This document shows positions 38,981 to 48,290 of a stretch of 64,000 nt of DNA, piece by piece. The position numbers and the translations under genes were made by a program. A model generated the notes under the pieces. The model was not told the origin of the DNA and ran no database searches. It saw only the letters and a program-made list of their open reading frames with translations. The stretch comes from Tanytarsus gracilentus (Eukaryota; Arthropoda; Insecta; Diptera; Chironomidae), in assembly GCA_038502055.1 (NCBI GenBank), contig JAXRKN010000044.1, positions 7,448,501 through 7,512,500 on the forward strand, written 5' to 3'. Every line of letters begins with the position of its first letter. Position 1 is the stretch's first letter.

Positions 38981-39455
38981 TTAAAAGTTACGACATGCAT
39001 CGTAAATGCAAATTTTTACCTAGAAAAGTAGAAAACTTTAATTGACTTTCTGCTGTTTGAAGGGATTCATAACTTAGAATTAATAAGGTGACTGCTGCAC
39101 TAATGAAAATTACTGTTTAAAATAATTATGGATATTATTTAACATTTTTAAATGTTCTAGAGAAAAACATCAACTAAAATTTTATCATTGAAAAAATTTC
39201 TCAGAAAATGACAAAAAATATTTTTATGGTATTGTTGTGATATTGATTTGGCACGCATTAAAAATTTTAGAAGCTGCTTATCTATGGAAACAACAATTAC
39301 TAAACACTTTAATTTGTAACAATCTTATCTTTATAACCGTGAAATTGTTGACTTTTTAGTATAAAAAGGAGCAAATTTTGCAGACAATTAATCAGTTTGA
39401 ATTTAAACACTTCTGAAAAAACTAAAAAAATTCTTTAAAGGTTAAAAAAATCAAG
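38981..39455. other. Promoter-side flank of the first lectin gene
   Basis: Between the end of the foldback-like element and the lectin start there is AT-rich DNA without an open frame. It holds the lectin core promoter (TATA-type at 39360-39368, initiator at 39392-39396). Nothing else is seen. Confidence 0.6.
39360..39396 (+). promoter_or_regulatory. TATA box plus TCAGT initiator of lectin gene 1
   Basis: TATAAAAAG at 39360-39368 lies about 32 bases before TCAGT at 39392-39396, the arthropod initiator; the A at 39394 would be the start site, about 62 nt before the ATG. The spacing matches standard TATA-Inr promoters. Confidence 0.75.
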
Positions 39456-39919
39456 ATGAAATTTTTGATAATCATTGCAGCCCTAATCGTGGTTTGTTCG
39501 GCTAGAGGTGCACGAGTTTGGAAAGGTGAATGCGTCGATCGTGGTGATCCGGTCATTTCTGATAGAAACTGCTTCAAAATGGAAGTTGAAAATGACGGAA
39601 ATATGGTGATTCGTCGTCGATCAGACTCGAAAGCTGTTTGGGCCACTAAAACAAATGGAAGAGGCGGCCATAGAGCTTGCATGGAAAGTAAGAAACATTT
39701 GTTTCATTGAAATTTCATCATAAAAATTTTTTCTGAATGAATTTTCTTCTAGATGACGGAAATTTTGTTCTTTATGATGTGAACAATCGCGCTTTATGGT
39801 CAACTGGAACTAACAGAAATGGTGGTCATTACATGTACCTTCAAGACGATGGACAGTTATCGATCAGAGGAAACAATGATGGATCAGTCTGGGTTTCTAA
39901 AAATCAGATGCAATGTTAA
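39456..39919 (+). CDS. Secreted bulb-type (GNA-like) lectin, copy 1
   Basis: Two exons (39456-39687, 39753-39919) with a 65-nt intron that splits Asn78 after its first base give 132 residues. Residues 1-16 are a signal peptide (MKFLIIIAALIVVCSA). The rest is one beta-prism II lectin domain (bulb-type, B_lectin family) with three subdomain motifs of the form QxDxNxVxY. Here they read E45-D47-N49-V51-R53, E77-D79-N81-V83-Y85 and Q108-D110-Q112-S114-R116, so none is fully canonical. Trp at 62, 93 and 124 end each repeat (KAVW, RALW, GSVW). The family binds mannose; whether this copy still does is doubtful. AATAAA at 39990-39995 ends the transcript. It is the tail-to-tail partner of the minus-strand copy at 41.0-41.4 kb, with identical exon lengths and intron phase. 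Confidence 0.92.
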
Positions 39920-40137
39920 TGATTTTAAGCTAATGTCAAAATAGAATATTTTATAGAAATTATTGAACTCGATTACATTTTGAAATCTGAATAAAAATAA
40001 TAAACAAAAAAATGTTTCAAAACCCACACGTGGGTGTTGCCGCGTAACCCACTTGTAACAGATCAGTGTTTGAAAATCAAGTGCATAAAAAATGAGTTTA
40101 AGTCAATCCGGACACTTTTGCTGTTCTACCATTCTTC

Positions 40138-40600
40138 AAAAATCGTCTATGTCATTAGATTCCTGGTCCAACTACGAGTTCAACGATACCCATGAAGTCA
40201 TAGTTCTGAAAAATGGACATTTTGACTGTCAGTGGCACTACTGGCCGTCCATGATGGACATTCATCAAAAATCATCAATGCCATTCGATTCCTGGTCCAA
40301 TTACGAGTTCAACGAGATACATGAAGCCATAGTTCTGAAAAATGGACATTTTGGCTGTCCGTGGCACTGCTGGCCGGCCATGATGGACATTCCTCAAAAA
40401 TCATCTATATCAATCGATTCCTGATCCAATCACGAGTTCAACGATACCCATGAAGCCATAGTTCTGAAAAATGGACATTTTGGCTGTCAGTGGCACGACC
40501 ATAGGTCACGACTCGAAAAATCATGTATGTCAATCGATTCCTGGTCAAGTTACGAATCAATGCCAATCGATTTCTGGTCCAATCACGAGTTCAACGATAC
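40138..40600 (+). repeat. 129-bp minisatellite, 3-4 copies
   Basis: The landmark tcctggtcca recurs at 40161, 40290 and (as tcctgatcca) 40419, a period of 129 bp; a fourth, shorter copy starts at 40539 (tcctggtcaa, period 120). Each unit carries gagttcaacgat, catagttctgaaaaatgg and catgatggacattc. The period is a multiple of three, so one frame stays open through three copies, but the reading is a by-product of the repeat. The same unit recurs at 41920-42165 and, broken up, at 42740-43150. Confidence 0.85.
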
Positions 40601-40780
40601 CCATGAAGCCATATAAGAGAAAATTTGTATGAAAAATGGACGTTATGGCCGTCCATGGCACGACCATAGGTCATGACTCAAAAAATAGTCAGTGCCTGCA
40701 CATATAGATCCTAAGAGCTACCATCTGGCGAAAACTAGAAGTCTCTAGCTGGTCCAGGGACCGAGATCTCGCTTGTGCAG

Positions 40781-40812
40781 ACGGACGGACGGACGGACGG
40801 ACGGACGGACGG
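40781..40812 (+). repeat. (ACGG)8 microsatellite
   Basis: Eight perfect tandem copies of ACGG sit immediately inside the right end of the 40.0-40.9 kb element, about 30 bp before its inverted terminus. It is the only long tetranucleotide run seen in the window. Confidence 0.95.
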
Positions 40813-40993
40813 AATCACGAGCATATAAGCGTTACACCACTTTGTGGGTTACGCTAAAAATAATATTTATGATTTCAAATAAATATATTTATTTTTTAAG
40901 TTTTATTGTTAATTTTTATGAATAAAATATTTCTTGTGAAACTTTAACATTGCATGATTAACTCTAAGCTATTTATATATGAATAAAATTTTA

Positions 40994-41449
40994 CTAACAT
41001 CCCATGACTTTTCCAGAAACCCAAACTGATTGCTCATTTGATCCTCTAATTGTTAATTGTCCATCATCTTGAAGATACATGAAATGTCCACCTTTCTTGT
41101 GAGTTCCAGTTGACCATAAAGCGCGATTGTTCACATCATAAAGAACAAAATTTCCGTCATCTAGAAGAATTATTTTTTTCTCAATTAAAATTGTGAGTAA
41201 CCAAATTTTATATTTACTTTGCATGCAAGATTTGAAACCGCCATCTCCATTCGTTTTAGTGCTCCAAACTACTTTCGAGTCAGTTTGACGATAAATTACC
41301 ATATTTCCATCATTCTGAACCACCAATCGGAAGCAGTTTCTATCAGAAATTACCGGATCACCACGAGTGATGCATTGGCCTTTCCAAACTCTTGCACCTC
41401 TTGCTGAACAGACCACGATGAAGGCTGCAATGATTATCAAAAATTTCAT
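40994..41449 (-). CDS. Secreted bulb-type (GNA-like) lectin, copy 2
   Basis: Two exons (41449-41218, 41160-40994), lengths 232 and 167 nt as in copy 1, intron 57 nt in the same phase; product 132 residues. Signal peptide 1-16 (MKFLIIIAAFIVVCSA), then a B_lectin domain. The first two motifs are fully canonical QxDxNxVxY: Q45-D47-N49-V51-Y53 and Q77-D79-N81-V83-Y85. The third (Q108-D110-Q112-T114-R116) is degenerate. This copy should therefore keep at least two mannose-binding pockets. Such lectins are secreted and bind mannose-rich glycans; a part in defence or gut/saliva biology is possible but not shown. A poly(A) signal (TTTATT on the plus strand) lies at 40902-40907. A TATA-like box is at 41530-41538. 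Confidence 0.93.
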   Translation of the reverse strand: MKFLIIIAAFIVVCSARGARVWKGQCITRGDPVISDRNCFRLVVQNDGNMVIYRQTDSKVVWSTKTNGDGGFKSCMQSKYKIWLLTILIEKKIILLDDGNFVLYDVNNRALWSTGTHKKGGHFMYLQDDGQLTIRGSNEQSVWVSGKVMGC

Positions 41450-41529
41450 CTTGATTTTTAAAACTTATTTTAACTTGTTTCAGGAGAATAGCAGGTAAGA
41501 ACTGGAGAATTAAATGCAACTCAGCTTCA

Positions 41530-41538
41530 TTTTATACT
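41530..41538 (-). promoter_or_regulatory. TATA box of lectin copy 2
   Basis: On the minus strand GTATAAAAT (41538-41530) lies about 80 nt before the ATG at 41449, matching the placement of the TATA box of copy 1 (about 90 nt before its ATG). Both are preceded by ttag, so the promoter was probably duplicated with the gene. Confidence 0.65.
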
Positions 41539-41893
41539 AAGCTAAGATTTTTTATAGATAAATTGTTTTGCATGAAGAGATGATAATATTTTAGGTCATA
41601 TGTGTCTCTCTATTAGCTATTGTGAACTAGTTGCGATAAGAAAAACTAATTTATTATTTAAGTTCGCATAAAATGAGATGACAAATTTTTTATCTCAACT
41701 GTAAAAATAAGATTTATATTTAAAATAAACAAATTTGTTTCCAATTTAAGATTTTTGTTTTTTCAGTTTTATTGCAAGGATTTAAAACACAACAATTACT
41801 TTTAATGGAATATTTTTACTCATATTTTTCATAATATTGACTCAAAGTTGTTTTAAAAACAAGATGGGTCTGCAAACGGCGTTGCCATTTCCA

Positions 41894-42567
41894 ATAGCTC
41901 CGCTGTCTTAGATTAGTACCCCATAGTTCTGAAAAATGGACATTAGTGGCACTCCTGGCCGACCATGATGGACATTCCTCAAAAATCGTCAATGTCAATA
42001 AATTCCTGATGCAATGACGAGTTCAACGACATACATGAAGCCATAGTTCTGAAAAATGGACATTAGTGGCACTACTGGTCCGCCATGATGGACATTCCTC
42101 AAAAATCGTCAATGCCAATCGATTCCTGATGCAATTACGAGTTCAACGATACCCATGAAGCCATATAAAAGAAAATTTGTATGAAAAAGGACATTTTTGC
42201 ACTCAAGGACGGTCCTTGGAGGGTCGTACCTCAAAACTAAATACTTCTTGCACAACTAGAGCCAAAACCCGATCTTTAGCCACAAACCCGAGTCAAATCC
42301 GACCAGCCGTTCTTGAGATATGGCGTTCACTAAGATCGTAAGAAAGTAAGAAAGTGAGAAAGTGAGAAAGTGAGAAAGTAAGATGACTTAAATGGCTCTA
42401 ACTCCTCGTAGGATCAACCGATTTCAAATCTGTTTTCGCCAGTTTGTAGGGTTTGACAAGGCCTATCATTTGAGTATAAGTTTTGATATTGCAAAATGTA
42501 ATGTCTTGGCACTAGGGGCCGAAAACAGGTTTTGGAAAAATCCAAAATTAATATATAGCGGAGCTAT
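41894..42567. mobile_element. Inverted-repeat element A (ATAGCTCCGCT termini)
   Basis: ATAGCTCCGCT (from 41894) and its reverse complement AGCGGAGCTAT (42557-42567) flank about 670 bp. The left half carries two copies of the 129-bp minisatellite unit; the right half carries an aagaaagtgag run (42340-42380) and ends with gaaaacaggttttggaaaaa and ccaaaattaatata. No protein is encoded. It is probably a nonautonomous DNA element; a second related copy follows at 42722-43326. Confidence 0.7.
42340..42382 (+). repeat. Short AGAAAGTG tandem run
   Basis: Five imperfect copies of an 8-bp unit (agtaagaa/agtgagaa) lie within inverted-repeat element A, ending at agtaagatgac. It occupies the same place in this element as the ACGG run does in the 40.0-kb element. 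Confidence 0.8.
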
Positions 42568-42721
42568 AAAATAATTAACATTGCATGGTTTTTTCAGATA
42601 TGAACCGCAATCCGATTTCAGATTAAATTATTATAAAAGATTTTAGCTTAAGTTATGTTTGATAAAAAAATATGAAATTTAGCTAAATCATAAAAAGATG
42701 TCTGAAACGGCGTTATTTCCA

Positions 42722-43326
42722 ATAGCTCCGCTGTCTTAGATTAGTACCCCATAGTTCTGAAAAATGGAAATTAGTAGCACTCCTGGCGACAAGATTTAAA
42801 AATGTAATTATAATCTGATATGAGAGTTATAATAAATTTTAAAATGGACATTGTGGCACTCCTGGCCGACCATGATAGACATTTAAATCATATTAATATT
42901 TATAATTAGTTAATCATAAGATAGTTTAAAATATTAGTGGCACTCCTGGCCGTCTATGGACATTCTTAAAATTAATTAATATTTATAATGACGAGTTAGA
43001 ATAATGACCATATTTAATTTTTCCTTGATGGACATTCTTAAAAATTAATTTTTTAATGAAGTTAAGAATAATGAGCATATTTAAAAATGATTTAGCGCCT
43101 TGGATTCTTCAAAAATTTTTATTCCTGATGAATGAGAGTAACGATACCATGAAATATAAAAATTTTTCTGGTTTTGTTTAATAAAAAAATTTTTCAATAG
43201 AGAAAACTTCAAATAATCGCCGTTTTGAGATTGGTTTATTGAGATCTTTTAAATTTTTTTAGTTTTTGGCACTAGGGGCGAAAACAGGTTTTGGAAAAAT
43301 CCAAAATTAATATATAGCGGAGCTAT
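42722..43326. mobile_element. Inverted-repeat element B, mosaic relative of element A
   Basis: The termini ATAGCTCCGCT (42722-42732) and AGCGGAGCTAT (43316-43326) are identical to those of element A, and the first 45 bases and last 60 bases inside match it closely. The middle is different: short conserved pieces of the minisatellite unit (ggcactcctggccg, catgatagacatt, tgatggacattctt) alternate with AT-rich sequence. The left flank (aaacggcgtt then atttcc) is also shared with element A, so the repeat may extend beyond the inverted termini. Confidence 0.7.
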
Positions 43327-43994
43327 AATATTTTTTAACTCTTTGTGATTTATGAGAAATCCCACTTTTATAAGCAGTCATTTGTCAAAGAAAAAGAGCT
43401 TTCGAAAAATTTAAAGGCGTTTCATGATTTTATCATGATGTTGAACAAATTCACTATGACGTCACTAATTTTGATGTTGTGCTACATGTCGCTCAAACTT
43501 TTCACTCAACAAGGATTAATAAAATTTTTATCGACACACGTCACAAGCAAATATTGAAAGCTTTCATAAAGATGTCGTTGGTGGAAAAATCTTAAGGTTC
43601 AAATTTTATTGACATGTTGAAAGCTGTTAATGTAAAAATTTGATATTCAAAAAATCATAAAATTAAAAATGAGGAATTAAAGTTCAAAATTTTTAAGGTA
43701 AATTTTATTGAATAATTTAAAATTAAAAAATACAAATATTTTCTTTAATACTTCCACATAATCAAACTTTATTTTGTCCTTTCTCATTTAAGCTACATTT
43801 GTGAATAATTACAAGAACTACATTTATGATTTCAGGATATTTCATGGCGCTTAAATGTTTTTCGAAAATTTTTTCTCCCTCAAAAAAATTTTACGATAGA
43901 AAATTTGAATAAAAAAAGATTTTTTGTCACATTTTTCCTTTCAATATATTATTCAGAAGTGATTTTTCTCAATCAAACTAAATTGTCCGTGTTT
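43327..43994. other. Intergenic stretch with AstCC 3' UTR
   Basis: No supported gene. The right part is the 3' UTR of allatostatin CC on the minus strand; TTTATT at 43768-43773 is a possible poly(A) signal. A 70-codon plus frame at 43345-43557 has no motif and is ignored. Confidence 0.5.
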
Positions 43995-46047
43995 CTAAAA
44001 GCAAGTCACCGCATTAAAATAGCAACGCCAGAAAACACGCCCATTGCCGGAGGAGCCATCGAGTCCAACTGAGTGTCCTCTTCGCTGGAGGTCCATCTGC
44101 GTGTGTAAAAAATTATTTGCAAAATATTGAGGTTAAAAGTTTTAATTAGCAAATTACAGCGTCGTCATTTTGACCGAAATCTGTCTCATAATCTCCGAAC
44201 CGAACGCCGGGTTCAATGGTCTTTCCACCCATATCTTCGGAATCGTCTAAAATAAGACAAATATTAATTTTTAAAGAAATTTTGGGATTGAGTTGAAATA
44301 ATTTGAAAGATTTTGCGATGATGATAATTTATTTAAGTCTTAAAAATTTTAATTTAGTTTTTCATCATCACAAAACCTTTAAACTTTCCTCTCTAAAACT
44401 TTTTTCGTGTCTCGTGTGGTGAAAATTTGTTTTTGGTAATTTTTTTATTAAAAATTTTGTTGTATTAAATTTTGTGAATAACAACACCAATAATCACAAC
44501 CAAATAATTACAAATTTGCAAATTCACCTGTTTGTCCATTAATCAACTTATATCCATAATAAGCATCAGAGTCTGTTTTACCTTTGTAATATTTCGGTAG
44601 CACATTTTGTTTATTTGATGGTGGAATTGGTAACTGACCATTTCGATAGATTTCACTGAGTCTCTGAACCTCACTTTTGTCGTCGTCTTCAAGTGCGTGA
44701 TGTAATGCGACCATCAGCCGGTCTAGCAGCATCGCCGCTCGCTTTGGAAAAACTATCTGATGAAAAAAATGTTTTTTAAGCATAAAATTTTATTTAATTG
44801 AGCGTTAAAGAAGATTTCAAGAAATCCTTTTTGAGGTGAATGAAAAAAATCAAATACATTTTTTCGTAGACCTTTTCTCCCACATCACACTCTGAAAATT
44901 TTCTTTCTAATTAAATTCATAAATTTATGTCTTTCGACCGTAACGATCTTACAAGATCTCAATAAAAATTTAAAATAATTCACAAATTATTCCTAAAAAA
45001 ATTTAAAGTTTTTCATCCTTAATATAATTAAGGAAATTAATTATTTCCTGAAGCAAAAATTTGTAAATGCTTGACCAACTAAACCTTCTAGTTTAAGGTT
45101 TGGTTGTGATAAATATTTTTATCGATATTATTAGGGAAAATACTCAAACAATTTCACGGTTCTTTTGTCATCGACAAACATTAAATCATAGAATTTCCCC
45201 ACGAAGTAATTAACTGTATTCACATTTTTTTGTGTTTAAAAAATATTTCATAGGTCAATAAATTGGTTGGAATTAAAGAAAATGATTAAAATATAAACAA
45301 AAAAATTTTAATTAAATTGATTGAGTTTGTCTTTAAAGATGTCTTAACTCCTTTAAACCAAATGCAACAAGTTTTAAATTTTCCAATTATAATAAAACTT
45401 TAACAGCAAACCCAAATTAAATTCATGTGCTTCATATATGTGTGAAACTTTATCCTTTTCATGTACAGAAATTTTAAACTTAATTCAAGATGTCTGTCAC
45501 CTGTTGAGCTTTTCATGATTTATTTCTTTTTAGAGCTACTTTTGTGGGAGTAAAATTTTAATTTATGAAAGTTATAAGAAAAATTTAATTTACAAATTAA
45601 TTTTATATTTTAGGAATTGTGTTTAAGTTTTTTAAAAAAAAATTTTAATGTGTTCAAAAAAATTAATTTTTTTTAAATTTCTAAAATAACAAATCAATTT
45701 AAATTTTTTTAAAACCAGAAATTAAAAATTTTCTCTAGCTTGAATTAAAAAATTAATTTCTCAACTTTTATAAAACCACAAAATGACAAATGTGACGTTA
45801 ATAAATTTGACATACATTAGAAAACATTTAAAACCAAAGTTTAATGGTTTTTTTAATAAATTAGACAGTCGAGTGGCGGAGAGAAGTTCAAAAATATTTT
45901 ATGTCTTACCGGATAAACGTCATAATTCACACGATATGCCGTTTCATCTACCTTTTCGAGATTATTTTCGCTCCTCTTTATCGACATCGCACTGACATTT
46001 GTAAGACCGACAATCGCAAGGATCAAAATCAACTCTAAACTCTGCAT
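43995..46047 (-). CDS. AstCC: Allatostatin CC neuropeptide precursor
   Basis: Four exons on the minus strand (46047-45910, 44756-44528, 44246-44158, 44096-43995) join in phase to a 185-residue precursor. Introns are 1153, 281 and 61 nt. Residues 1-20 are a signal peptide (MQSLELILILAIVGLTNVSA). Exon 2 holds a conserved-looking spacer (FPKRAAMLLDRLMVALHHAL). The last exon carries RR (157-158), then a C-terminal peptide ending GRVFWRCYFNAVTCF and stop, with ring cysteines 177 and 184 and a free Phe end. CYFNAVTCF is the AstCC counterpart of CYFNPISCF in AstC; the two peptides share somatostatin-like receptors in insects. If exon 3 were read on, it would stop six bases into the intron; only splicing yields the peptide. 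Confidence 0.94.
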
Positions 46048-46186
46048 TCTTTTTTTTGTGTAACAATTAAACTTAATTAGTATCAAAAATATTTTTCAAA
46101 TAATTTTCACTTCGCGGGTGCTGATTGCAGCCAAACGCGTCAACTGTTTGTTGTTTTCTGAAAGAGAATTTCCCAAGTTCGCTTTC

Positions 46187-46196
46187 TTATATAGAC
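46187..46196 (-). promoter_or_regulatory. TATA box of AstCC
   Basis: On the minus strand TCTATATAAG (46196-46187) stands about 140 nt before the ATG at 46047. Transcription would start near 46160, giving a 5' UTR of about 110 nt. The stretch just upstream (46195-46300) is relatively GC-rich and purine-rich (gagagagaggag), unlike the surrounding AT-rich DNA. Confidence 0.6.
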
Positions 46197-46199
46197 CGT

Positions 46200-47708
46200 A
46201 AAAAAAGCATAAACGCACAACCGAAGGAGCTAGAGAGAGAGGAGAAAAACGGTCTCATATAGCGCTAACAGGGAAAAATGTTTAGGCGATAATGTTGCGT
46301 CTACCTTCACATTATCGCTTATGATTTCCTCATTTGTACGTTTGCAGCCTTAAATTAAGATGCATCAAATATCATTTGCATGTGCAATAAAAAGTTCAAA
46401 AAGTTCAAAATTATCAAATTTCAGATTATTGAAAAATGTTTCGGAAAATTTTTAGTCATTCAAGAAATAAAATTTTATTTTTATTTTATTCTAAAATTTA
46501 GAAAAATAATTCTGAAAATTAATCAGAGTATTTTAGCAATACTAAAAAACTGATTAACGAAATCTATTAAGCAAAAGAAATGATTTAATTCAACGTCCTG
46601 CTAATAAAGAGTGTTTAATGGTTAAATTGTGTTACCACAGCGTGACATAATTCATAATTCTATACAGCATCAAACCCGGAAGTGTGTTGACCTATTATAA
46701 TGATGAATATATTGATGTCTGAAATAAGCGAGAAATATTTTCTGTTCGGCAGTAAAGGCAAGGACCTTTTGACGATAATTACCAAACTCACATGTGGCAT
46801 GACTGTTTAGAGATTTTTCAAAACCTCAAGAAAAAACATTTGAAGGGTTCTGAAAATAAATTTTAAAATGTAAGATTTTAACTGATGTTTAATTTCTTAC
46901 TCATGAAATGAAAATTATTAAATAAAATAGGAGTAAAATTTAATTTTTTATTAATGACGTAATTATTAAAATTACTGAATTATGAAAAAATTATTTTTAT
47001 TCTTGAAAAAAAAAACTTTAAAAAGTCGGAATATTTTAAAGCGAGGGGTTGGAAACTAGCAATGAGTAAATTTAATTTATTTCAGGATAATGTTATAATG
47101 CTTATATGCAGTCTTGTGTTTGCGAGATTTCCACCCTGTTTATCATCAAACTTTTATTTCACCTAAAAATGCAAAAATAAAACTCAATTTTAATTCACAG
47201 AAATCCATTTAATCTTTATTCAAACGCTGAGAGTATGTTGAGATAGAAGTTGACATGAAAATAACGTATAAATATTTTTTTACAGTTTTTTTATACTTTT
47301 ATCGTAGATTATCATAAACTCTATCATTTTTATCATTTATTTTGGAGTTTGAAGTATGTTGAGAGGATTCAAAGTAATTTGCAGCGAAGATTTCTAGACT
47401 TTTTTCTTTTATTTTTCATAATTCATTTTGGTAGTAATACAATCTCGACTTTTTTTCATTTGTGTGTGTTTTGTGTTTGCAGTAAAGAAGAATTCATAAA
47501 TTTTTCTCTCTTTATGTGAGCTTGCATGCTTTATTTTATCGTGATGCGATGTACAATTTTATGCTCAATATTTTCTCTTGTAACTTAAAAAAAGGAATCT
47601 GGAGTAAATTTCTCTTGTCAAAATCGTTAATTAATAAAGTGAAGAGCGTATAATTCGTAAGTAATGCATAAAATCTTATCAACCTAAGTTTGAATTTGTA
47701 TGTGAAGC
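46200..47708. other. Intergenic: AstCC upstream region and Rsf1-like 3' UTR
   Basis: No open frame with support. The left part is upstream of AstCC; the right part (about 47200-47708) is probably the long 3' UTR of the Rsf1-like gene, with possible minus-strand poly(A) signals (TTTATT on plus) at 47215-47220 and 47336-47341. Confidence 0.5.
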
Positions 47709-48290
47709 TTAGAATCTGCGTCCTCCTTGAGGGCTACGTGAACGGAATCGATTTCCCCCACCCGAGCTAGAGCCACCTGAGCGGTATCCACCACCGCCAC
47801 CGCCGCCACCCCCTGAACCTCCAAAATCGCGTCTTGGACCACCTCCCGATGAACTTCCATATCTATCACCTCCACCACCACCTCCTGATCTAAAACCGCC
47901 TGAGCCGCGGCCCCCTCTAAAATTTCCTCCTCTATCATCCCGTCTAAAACCACCCCCTGAACCTCCATCTCGTCTAAATCCACCACCCCCACCTCGTCTA
48001 TCATTAAATCTGCCACCACCCCCGCGACCACCACGCGAATTACTTCTCTTGCTCTTTGAAATCTCAACACGTAATTTTGAGCCCAATAGCTCTTGCCCAT
48101 TCAAGGATTCGCACGCATGTTCTGCTTCACTGGATGATGCAAACTCGATGAAGGCAAAGCCTGGAGGGTTGTGTGCGAGCCATACGGAATTGAGCTTGCC
48201 AAAGCGCGTGAACTCTTCTTCCAATTGCTCTTTTTTCACTTTATCGGTAAGGTTGCCGACATAAACTCTTGTGCCGCGTTCGCTGCTCAT
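47709..48290 (-). CDS. Rsf1: RRM splicing regulator, Repressor splicing factor 1-like
   Basis: A single coding exon of 193 residues. The N-terminus is an RNA recognition motif (residues 8 to about 76) with RNP2 VYVGNL (9-14) and RNP1 GFAFIEF (44-50) and the HNPPGFAF stretch shared with SRSF3/7-type proteins. The opening GTRVYVGNLTDKVKK followed by FGKLNSVW matches Drosophila Rsf1 closely. The rest (about 82-180) is Gly/Arg/Ser-rich with RGG boxes and ends in RFRSRSPQGGRRF, with only two RS dipeptides instead of a true RS domain. In Drosophila Rsf1 binds SR proteins and blocks their action in splicing; the same nuclear role is inferred here. The Gly tract has near-repeats of ggtggtgg, prone to length change. 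An acceptor-like ataacag just upstream of the ATG suggests a 5' UTR intron. Confidence 0.93.
   Translation of the reverse strand: MSSERGTRVYVGNLTDKVKKEQLEEEFTRFGKLNSVWLAHNPPGFAFIEFASSSEAEHACESLNGQELLGSKLRVEISKSKRSNSRGGRGGGGRFNDRRGGGGGFRRDGGSGGGFRRDDRGGNFRGGRGSGGFRSGGGGGGDRYGSSSGGGPRRDFGGSGGGGGGGGGYRSGGSSSGGGNRFRSRSPQGGRRF

Larger units (their letters stand above)
40042..40854. mobile_element. Short inverted-repeat element with internal minisatellite
   Basis: GCGTAACCCAC (40042-40052) and its reverse complement (40844-40854) bound an 813-bp unit between the convergent lectin genes. The left end continues ttgt and the right end, read inward, aagtgg. The inside holds 3-4 copies of a 129-bp unit, then a non-repeated part and an ACGG tetranucleotide run just before the right end. 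It has no transposase. The inverted ends plus central tandem repeats resemble nonautonomous Helentron/HINE-type or MITE elements; I cannot decide which. The 3' end recurs at 32101-32138, so it is a dispersed family. Confidence 0.7.

Noticed and set aside
40092..40424. 110-codon plus frame with repeated WSNYEFN and VLKNGHF
   Set aside because: The frame stays open only because the 129-bp repeat is a multiple of three; it ends in the third copy, other copies are out of frame, and the same DNA repeats inside mobile elements.
42392..42574. 60-codon plus frame in inverted-repeat element A
   Set aside because: No match to a transposase motif; the same DNA is only partly kept in element B.
47684..48100. 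138-codon minus frame overlapping the Rsf1-like gene
   Set aside because: It is the shifted reading of the glycine-rich tract; the Rsf1 frame has the RRM and the family's C-terminal RSRSP end.
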